From positions 1 to 10,583 of the forward strand of contig DAOVHI010000040.1 of assembly GCA_030671985.1 (NCBI GenBank): 10,583 nucleotides of DNA, read 5' to 3'. Every line of letters begins with the position of its first letter. Position 1 is the first letter of the stretch. Below the pieces are notes generated by a model. It did not search any database, had not been told where the DNA came from, and worked only from the letters and a program-made list of their open reading frames with translations. Position numbers and translations under genes: made by a program. This document shows positions 6,370 through 10,583 of this stretch, one piece after another. Source of the DNA: JAHJDO01 sp030671985 [NCBI: bacterium]. Lineage in GTDB: Bacteria > JAHJDO01.

Positions 6370-6591
6370 TTACGACAATTCTTCTACGTCCGCTTTATCC
6401 CTGGTTCTTGAAGTTGAGACTCTAATAGTTCTTTGAAGTCTTGCTGGATATTCATACAAAAAATTTCCCACCTCAATTCTCAGCTTTTCAACAGCATTCA
6501 ACCTATATTCCGAGGTTTGTGACTGCCAGAATTTTCGGTCATCCATTGCCTGTTTTGCATGTGTTGTAGTTTTTATTATTTTCTTAATCAT
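6370..6591 (-). CDS. Small conserved-looking protein (73 aa), possible toxin-antitoxin component
   Basis: The frame also extends upstream to a TTG at 6615, overlapping ahcY, but the ATG at 6591 gives a natural start (MIKKIIKTTTHAKQAMDDRK), so that start was chosen. The core FWQSQTSEYRLNAVEKLR (21-38) followed by RLQRTIRV (51-58) resembles a family of small proteins with a pattern FW-x3-(T/S)-x2-(E)R-(L/I)-x-A-(V/L)-E-x-(L/M)R and a closing RLQR. From memory, these are often encoded just before a nucleotidyltransferase-like gene in suspected toxin-antitoxin pairs. No such partner follows here; the next thing downstream is the converging helicase gene. No membrane segment is present. It lies 13 bases after the ahcY stop and has no clear Shine-Dalgarno site, so it is probably translated from the ahcY transcript. 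Function unknown. Confidence 0.6.
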   Translation of the reverse strand: MIKKIIKTTTHAKQAMDDRKFWQSQTSEYRLNAVEKLRIEVGNFLYEYPARLQRTIRVSTSRTRDKADVEELS

Positions 6592-6604
6592 AACACTAAT
6601 TGAG

Positions 6605-7861
6605 TTATGTCCCAATCTCCCATGAACTGAGATATTTTTTTTGCTCCGTGGTTAAAGTGTCTATTTTAACACCCATGGAATTGAGCTTAAGTTTAGAGAT
6701 AGCTTTATCTATATCTTGAGGAACATTGTATACTTTATTATTTAATTTTTTGTAATTCTTCGCAATATACTCAGCTGATAAGGATTGATTGGCAAAACTC
6801 ATATCCATTACCATTGCAGGATGTCCATCAGCAGATGCCAGATTGATCAGCCGACCTTCCCCCAAAAGACATATTTTTCTGCCATTTTGCATTGTATATT
6901 CATCAACAAATTCCCTTACTCTTCTTTTGCTTCTACTCATTTTTTCAAGAGCAGGCACATCAATCTCTACGTCAAAATGTCCTGAATTTGCAATGATAGC
7001 ACCGTCCTTCATGTTCTTAAAATGCTTGGCTGCCAAAACATGTATATCTCCCGTTAAGGTTACAAAGGCATCGCCAATATAAGAAGCCTTCTCCATCGGC
7101 ATAACAGAAAATCCATCCATGACTGCCTCTAACGCACACAAAGGATCTACTTCCGTTATGATAACATTTGCTCCCATACCTTTGGCTCTGCTTGCAAAAC
7201 CACGTCCGCACCAGCCATATCCCGATACTACAACAGTGGAGCCCGCAAACAACATATTCGTTGCTCTGATAATTCCGTCAATTGTACTTTGCCCGGTACC
7301 ATATCTGTTGTCAAAGAAATGTTTTGTATCAGCGTCATTAACAGCTATGATCGGAAACGCAAGTTTCTTCTGTTTTTCAAGACTTCTCAGTCGAATAACA
7401 CCTGTTGTTGTCTCCTCTGTCCCGCCAAGAATATCCTTTATAAGATCTCTTTTCTTATCGTGAATTGTGGAAACAAGATCTGCGCCGTCATCCATAGTAA
7501 TATTCGGCTTTGCATCCAATACATTGTTTATGTGTCGATAATATGTTTTGTTGTCCTCTGCGCAAATGGCGAAAACAGATATCCCATAATCTTTTACGAG
7601 AGAAGCTGCAACATCATCCTGAGTGCTTAAAGGATTTGAAGCGCAAAGCATTACTTCCGCGCCGCCCGCTTTTAAAGCTATCGCCAAATTAGCTGTTTCT
7701 GTTGTAACATGCAGACATGCACCTAATTTAATCCCTTTCAGCGGTTTCTCTTTTTTAAAGCGCGCCTGAATTGATCTGAGAACAGGCATATTTCTTTCCG
7801 CCCATTCTATACGCAGTTTTCCTTCTTTAGCCAGCTTAATGTCTTTTATATCATACTTCAA
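6605..7861 (-). CDS. ahcY: Adenosylhomocysteinase (S-adenosylhomocysteine hydrolase)
   Basis: AhcY splits S-adenosylhomocysteine into adenosine and homocysteine with bound NAD, relieving product inhibition of methyltransferases and feeding homocysteine back to methionine. At 418 aa it is the short form lacking the roughly 40-residue insertion of many proteobacterial and eukaryotic enzymes. Motifs are intact: HVTTETANL (51-59), [10 protein letters not shown] (76-85), DDGADLV (124-130), TEETTTGV (148-155), [18 protein letters not shown] (175-192), the NAD-binding GYGWCGRG (214-221), GHFDVEID (294-301) and [15 protein letters not shown] (339-353). The C-terminus [16 protein letters not shown] is typical of the short form. 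The start codon is TTG at 7861, chosen because AAGGAG sits 7 bases upstream. It lies 39 bases after metK, as expected for two steps of the same cycle in one operon. Confidence 0.97.
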   Translation of the reverse strand: MKYDIKDIKLAKEGKLRIEWAERNMPVLRSIQARFKKEKPLKGIKLGACLHVTTETANLAIALKAGGAEVMLCASNPLSTQDDVAASLVKDYGISVFAICAEDNKTYYRHINNVLDAKPNITMDDGADLVSTIHDKKRDLIKDILGGTEETTTGVIRLRSLEKQKKLAFPIIAVNDADTKHFFDNRYGTGQSTIDGIIRATNMLFAGSTVVVSGYGWCGRGFASRAKGMGANVIITEVDPLCALEAVMDGFSVMPMEKASYIGDAFVTLTGDIHVLAAKHFKNMKDGAIIANSGHFDVEIDVPALEKMSRSKRRVREFVDEYTMQNGRKICLLGEGRLINLASADGHPAMVMDMSFANQSLSAEYIAKNYKKLNNKVYNVPQDIDKAISKLKLNSMGVKIDTLTTEQKKYLSSWEIGT

Positions 7862-7868
7862 AATAATT

Positions 7869-7874
7869 CTCCTT
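7869..7874 (-). promoter_or_regulatory. Ribosome binding site that fixes the TTG start of ahcY
   Basis: The minus strand reads AAGGAG at 7874-7869, followed after 7 bases by TTG (7861-7859) and the family-typical coding start [11 protein letters not shown]. No in-frame ATG gives a better N-terminus, so the TTG is the likely start. Confidence 0.8.
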
Positions 7875-7900
7875 CTGTCTCATTGATTACGATTACGTTA

Positions 7901-9058
7901 TTACAGTCCGGCTTTTTTTCTAAGAAAATCGGCTTTATCTGTCTTTTCCCATGTGAAAGTATCTTCTTTTCTGCCAAAATGACCGTAACAGGCAGTCTTT
8001 TTATAAATTGGTCTGCGAAGTTTTAAGCGATTGATTATCCCCTTTGGGGTCATATCAAAATTGTCGACAAGAAGCTTTTTAATTTTGTCTTTTGATATCT
8101 TGCCTTTACTGAATGTGTTTAACATAATTGAAACAGGTTCAGGAACTCCAATCGCGTATGCCAGCTGAATCTCGCATTCAGATGTCAGACCGGCTGCTAC
8201 TACATTCTTTGCAAGATAACGTGCAAAATAGGATGCAGAGCGGTCAACCTTTGTGCAGTCCTTGCCGGAAAAGCATCCTCCGCCATGACTTCCTACACCG
8301 CCGTATGTATCAACTATTATCTTTCTTCCTGTAAGACCGGTATCTCCATGCGGTCCGCCTATCTCAAATCGGCCTGTTGGATTTATGAAAATTTTTGTTT
8401 TGCTGTCCATCAGTTCAGAAGGAATAACAGGTTTTATCACATGTTCTTTTATATCATCCTTCAGTATGTTCATATCAATATCGCCGTCATGCTGTGTTGA
8501 TACGACTATCGCATCTATGCGGCATGGCTTTCCATCTATATATTCAGCCGTCACCTGTGATTTCCCATCGGGTCTCAGATAATCTAGAATTTTTTCTTTT
8601 CTTATCTTAGCCAGTCTCTTGCAAAGCTTATGCGCAAGCATGATTGGCAAAGGCATGAGTTCCTTTGTCTCGTCAGTTGCATAACCAAACATCATGCCCT
8701 GATCTCCAGCGCCGCCCGGATCAACACCAAGAGCAATATCAGGAGATTGAGACTGTATAGCTGTAAGAACGCCGCATGTTTCATAATCAAATCCGTACGA
8801 AGCATTAGTATAGCCGATCTCTCTAATAGTCTTTCTTGCAATTGTTGGAATATCTACATAGCATGAAGTTGTGATCTCTCCGGCAATATATACAATGCCT
8901 GTCGTAACAAGTGTCTCACATGCAACTCTTCCGTTTGGATCACTTTCCATAATAACATCTAAAATGCTGTCCGATATTTGATCCGCCATCTTATCGGGAT
9001 GCCCTTCAGTTACAGACTCTGATGTAAACAAATACCTATTATTGTTCTTTGTCGCCAT
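7901..9058 (-). CDS. metK: S-adenosylmethionine synthetase
   Basis: MetK joins methionine and ATP to make S-adenosylmethionine, releasing phosphate and pyrophosphate; it works as a tetramer in the cytoplasm with Mg and K ions. The 385-aa length is normal. Motifs in order: [20 protein letters not shown] (10-29), which includes the catalytic His and metal-binding residues, GEITTS (60-65), [15 protein letters not shown] (116-130), [18 protein letters not shown] (237-254) and [17 protein letters not shown] (259-275). The last is usually GGGAFSGKDPTKVDRS, so Ala and Pro are each replaced by Cys here; this looks tolerable, as the Lys, Asp and Arg ligands are kept. The ATG at 9058 has a good site upstream (AGGGAGAG). 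It lies 17 bases after the isomerase gene and 39 bases before ahcY. No SAM riboswitch is seen between these genes. Confidence 0.98.
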   Translation of the reverse strand: MATKNNNRYLFTSESVTEGHPDKMADQISDSILDVIMESDPNGRVACETLVTTGIVYIAGEITTSCYVDIPTIARKTIREIGYTNASYGFDYETCGVLTAIQSQSPDIALGVDPGGAGDQGMMFGYATDETKELMPLPIMLAHKLCKRLAKIRKEKILDYLRPDGKSQVTAEYIDGKPCRIDAIVVSTQHDGDIDMNILKDDIKEHVIKPVIPSELMDSKTKIFINPTGRFEIGGPHGDTGLTGRKIIVDTYGGVGSHGGGCFSGKDCTKVDRSASYFARYLAKNVVAAGLTSECEIQLAYAIGVPEPVSIMLNTFSKGKISKDKIKKLLVDNFDMTPKGIINRLKLRRPIYKKTACYGHFGRKEDTFTWEKTDKADFLRKKAGL

Positions 9059-9075
9059 TGTACTCTCTCCCTTTG

Positions 9076-10131
9076 CTATTCAAGCAGTTTTTTCTTTAGT
9101 GTTTCTATTCTGTCAACAGGTGTTGGGTCAACTTTGTATAACATTGCGAGATAAAAACTCACAAAATCCCCAAGATAAATAAGTGAAAACATTCTAGCAA
9201 GTATGGAATTACCCTGTGTCCAAACTTCTGTAATTTCACTTGGCTTGTCTTCTATAATTGAACTTGTTATGGCAATGCGCTTTGAATTTCTCTCAGAATC
9301 GTCTTTATCTCTGAGTATTATGACCGACATATCCTTTGTTAAGTTATCCAATCCTTCCCAGCCAACTATCTCGTTATGATCTAGTTCAGGAAAAATATTA
9401 TTGTATGCCAGAATCTTGCTGTTTTCATTTAACTGCGTTTTCCATCTTAGAGCTACCGGTCCAAGACAGCCGTCTATGGAATATATCAGAGGAAACTTGT
9501 TGTATAATATCTTTGCAAGCTTTTTTGCCAAATTTGAATCAGCGGATTTATTTCCCCATATAGTCTTAAATCTCTTTAACATAGCTATAGTTTCATTTAT
9601 ATCTTCCGTCTTAGTGGTAAGTCCTAGATTTTGCATAGCTATTAACACAGGAAAGAACATGTATCCCAACGCACTTCTCGGAGATTGGCCTCCTGGTATT
9701 ATTATTAACGGAATATTGTCAGACTCCGCATTCTCAGCTAGCTTCCCACCGCTTGTCACGCAAATTATTTTACAACCGCGCTCCTTTGCATCATTATAAG
9801 ATGAGAGTGTTTCTTCAGTATTACCTGAATAACTTGTAGCAAATACAAGCGTTTTTTTATCTGCAAAATTGGGCAGATGGTAATTACGATTAACAAATAT
9901 CGGAACTTTTATCTCATTTATAAGAAGTTTTGATAATATATCCCCGCCAATTGCCGAACCTCCCATGCCTATAACTATAATTTTTTCTACTTCCGAATAT
10001 TCATCCCGAAGGATACAAGATCGAGCAGCAGAAACAGCCTTTTCGCATTGAGAATCAAGATTTAATACCAAGTCAAACATACCCGATATATCCATTTCTT
10101 TCATTGATTCCATGTCATCCAAAACATCCAT
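9076..10131 (-). CDS. Bifunctional phosphoglucose/phosphomannose isomerase
   Basis: This enzyme interconverts glucose-6-phosphate or mannose-6-phosphate with fructose-6-phosphate. The family was characterised in Crenarchaeota and occurs in some bacteria in place of classical PGI. The protein is 351 aa (family about 300-350) with two SIS sugar-binding domains. Visible motifs are [10 protein letters not shown] (55-64), SYSGNTEET (101-109 region, SGNTEET phosphate loop), PRSALGY (151-157), [11 protein letters not shown] (229-239), with the conserved acidic residue, [11 protein letters not shown] (249-259), with the His, and [13 protein letters not shown] (334-346). The start [14 protein letters not shown] agrees with family N-termini; AAGAAG lies a few bases upstream. 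It sits 26 bases after ptsI and 17 before metK, so it is translated as part of the operon. It would feed PTS-imported hexose phosphate into glycolysis and nucleotide-sugar synthesis. Confidence 0.93.
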   Translation of the reverse strand: MDVLDDMESMKEMDISGMFDLVLNLDSQCEKAVSAARSCILRDEYSEVEKIIVIGMGGSAIGGDILSKLLINEIKVPIFVNRNYHLPNFADKKTLVFATSYSGNTEETLSSYNDAKERGCKIICVTSGGKLAENAESDNIPLIIIPGGQSPRSALGYMFFPVLIAMQNLGLTTKTEDINETIAMLKRFKTIWGNKSADSNLAKKLAKILYNKFPLIYSIDGCLGPVALRWKTQLNENSKILAYNNIFPELDHNEIVGWEGLDNLTKDMSVIILRDKDDSERNSKRIAITSSIIEDKPSEITEVWTQGNSILARMFSLIYLGDFVSFYLAMLYKVDPTPVDRIETLKKKLLE

Positions 10132-10157
10132 AAACGTTTCTTCTTTTTATAATTTAC

Positions 10158-10583
10158 TTAGCCGTATAACTCAATTTCAGCTCTTGAAATAATTTTTTTA
10201 ATCTTGGATCTCAGATATCTGTCTGCTTCCTTACCCGTTGATAATTCAAGCACATGTTTAGCAATTTTTTTTGTATCATCAGTGTTCACATGGCGAACAA
10301 GCTTTTTAATTTCAGGAATTCTTATAGAAGCCATGCTGAAACGAAATAATCCCAATCCAAGCAAAGCTAATACAGATGCCGGGGTTCCTGCCATCTCCCC
10401 GCATATACTAACAGGAATACCCGCTTCATTCGCAGCGTCCATGACCATTTTAATCAAACGATAAACTGCCGGATGATTGGGCCTATAGAGATAGGAAATC
10501 TTTTCGTCAACTCTGTCCACTGCAAAAGAATACTGGATTAAGTCATTAGTTCCTACACTAAAAAAATCTGCTTCTTTTGCCAA
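10158..10583 (-). CDS. ptsI: PTS enzyme I (phosphoenolpyruvate-protein phosphotransferase), C-terminal part
   Basis: Enzyme I takes phosphate from phosphoenolpyruvate and passes it to HPr, starting the sugar phosphotransferase cascade. The window contains the last 141 residues; the gene continues beyond 10583, and the first codon in view is an internal Leu rather than a start. The PEP-binding TIM-barrel domain is seen: FFSVGTNDLIQYSFAVDR (7-24), LYRPNHPAVYRLI (32-44), SICGEMAG (58-65), which carries the catalytic Cys, and LLGLGLFRFSMA (73-84). It is followed by a normal helical tail ending SRAEIELYG. PtsP (nitrogen-type enzyme I) shares this domain and differs only in an N-terminal GAF domain outside the window, so it remains possible. 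It is the first visible gene of the operon continuing to the isomerase, metK and ahcY. No promoter lies in view. Confidence 0.93.
   Translation of the reverse strand: MAKEADFFSVGTNDLIQYSFAVDRVDEKISYLYRPNHPAVYRLIKMVMDAANEAGIPVSICGEMAGTPASVLALLGLGLFRFSMASIRIPEIKKLVRHVNTDDTKKIAKHVLELSTGKEADRYLRSKIKKIISRAEIELYG

Noticed and set aside
6592-6615. Extension of the small protein to a TTG start at 6615
   Set aside because: The extension overlaps the end of ahcY, lacks a ribosome site and adds residues unlike the family-style start MIKKI; the ATG at 6591 is preferred.
7119-7463. A 114-codon plus-strand frame and similar long frames opposite ahcY, metK and the isomerase
   Set aside because: They lie wholly antisense to strongly supported genes, have no recognisable domains and are shadows of the coding frames.
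7862-7900. SAM or SAH riboswitch before ahcY or metK
   Set aside because: The gaps before these genes are only 39 and 17 bases, too short for the known riboswitch folds, and contain only ribosome sites.
1-10583. CRISPR array, tRNA or rRNA gene
   Set aside because: No regularly spaced repeat set and no cloverleaf or rRNA-like sequence was noticed on either strand by reading.

Overview
The window comes from an AT-rich bacterial chromosome. RodA and RsmE show a peptidoglycan-building bacterium. The species cannot be fixed from this sequence alone. The archaeal-style bifunctional phosphoglucose/phosphomannose isomerase, the short (418 aa) adenosylhomocysteinase, dispersed palindromic repeats of the kind common in environmental genomes, and two genes with no visible Shine-Dalgarno site suggest an uncultured lineage, for example a candidate phylum such as Omnitrophota. 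That assignment is an inference from gene style and is weak.

Layout. Positions 1-961 (minus strand) hold the start of rodA, overlapped by the end of rsmE. Positions 962-3330 are an accessory block: a broken HEPN-family fragment, two REP-like palindromes, a gene for a 322-aa protein with a HEPN-like C-terminus (R-x4-H motif), a palindrome with a T-tract that can act as a terminator, and a KilA-N-domain gene. A perfect 23-bp direct repeat lies at each edge (969-991 and 3274-3296). The repeat carries an extended -10 promoter box reading leftwards, so it looks as if about 2.3 kb of cargo was inserted into, or duplicated around, the original rsmE promoter. Positions 3331-6360 (plus strand) encode a 1009-aa UvrD-like helicase fused to an iron-sulfur PD-(D/E)XK nuclease. 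Positions 6370-10583 (minus strand) are a housekeeping operon read ptsI, bifunctional pgi/pmi, metK, ahcY, then a 73-aa small protein. It converges on the helicase gene with only 9 bases between the stop codons.

How the genes work together. MetK makes S-adenosylmethionine, which RsmE and other methyltransferases use, and AhcY removes the S-adenosylhomocysteine product. The isomerase and PTS enzyme I upstream belong to sugar uptake and hexose phosphate interconversion, so the operon couples central sugar metabolism to the methylation cycle. The accessory block has the ingredients of a defence or conflict locus: two HEPN-type sequences, a phage-type KilA-N DNA-binding protein, and a neighbouring helicase-nuclease whose promoter is back-to-back with that of the KilA-N gene. 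No single known defence system is recognised, and joint action is a hypothesis. No tRNA, rRNA, CRISPR array, transposase or integrase was found.
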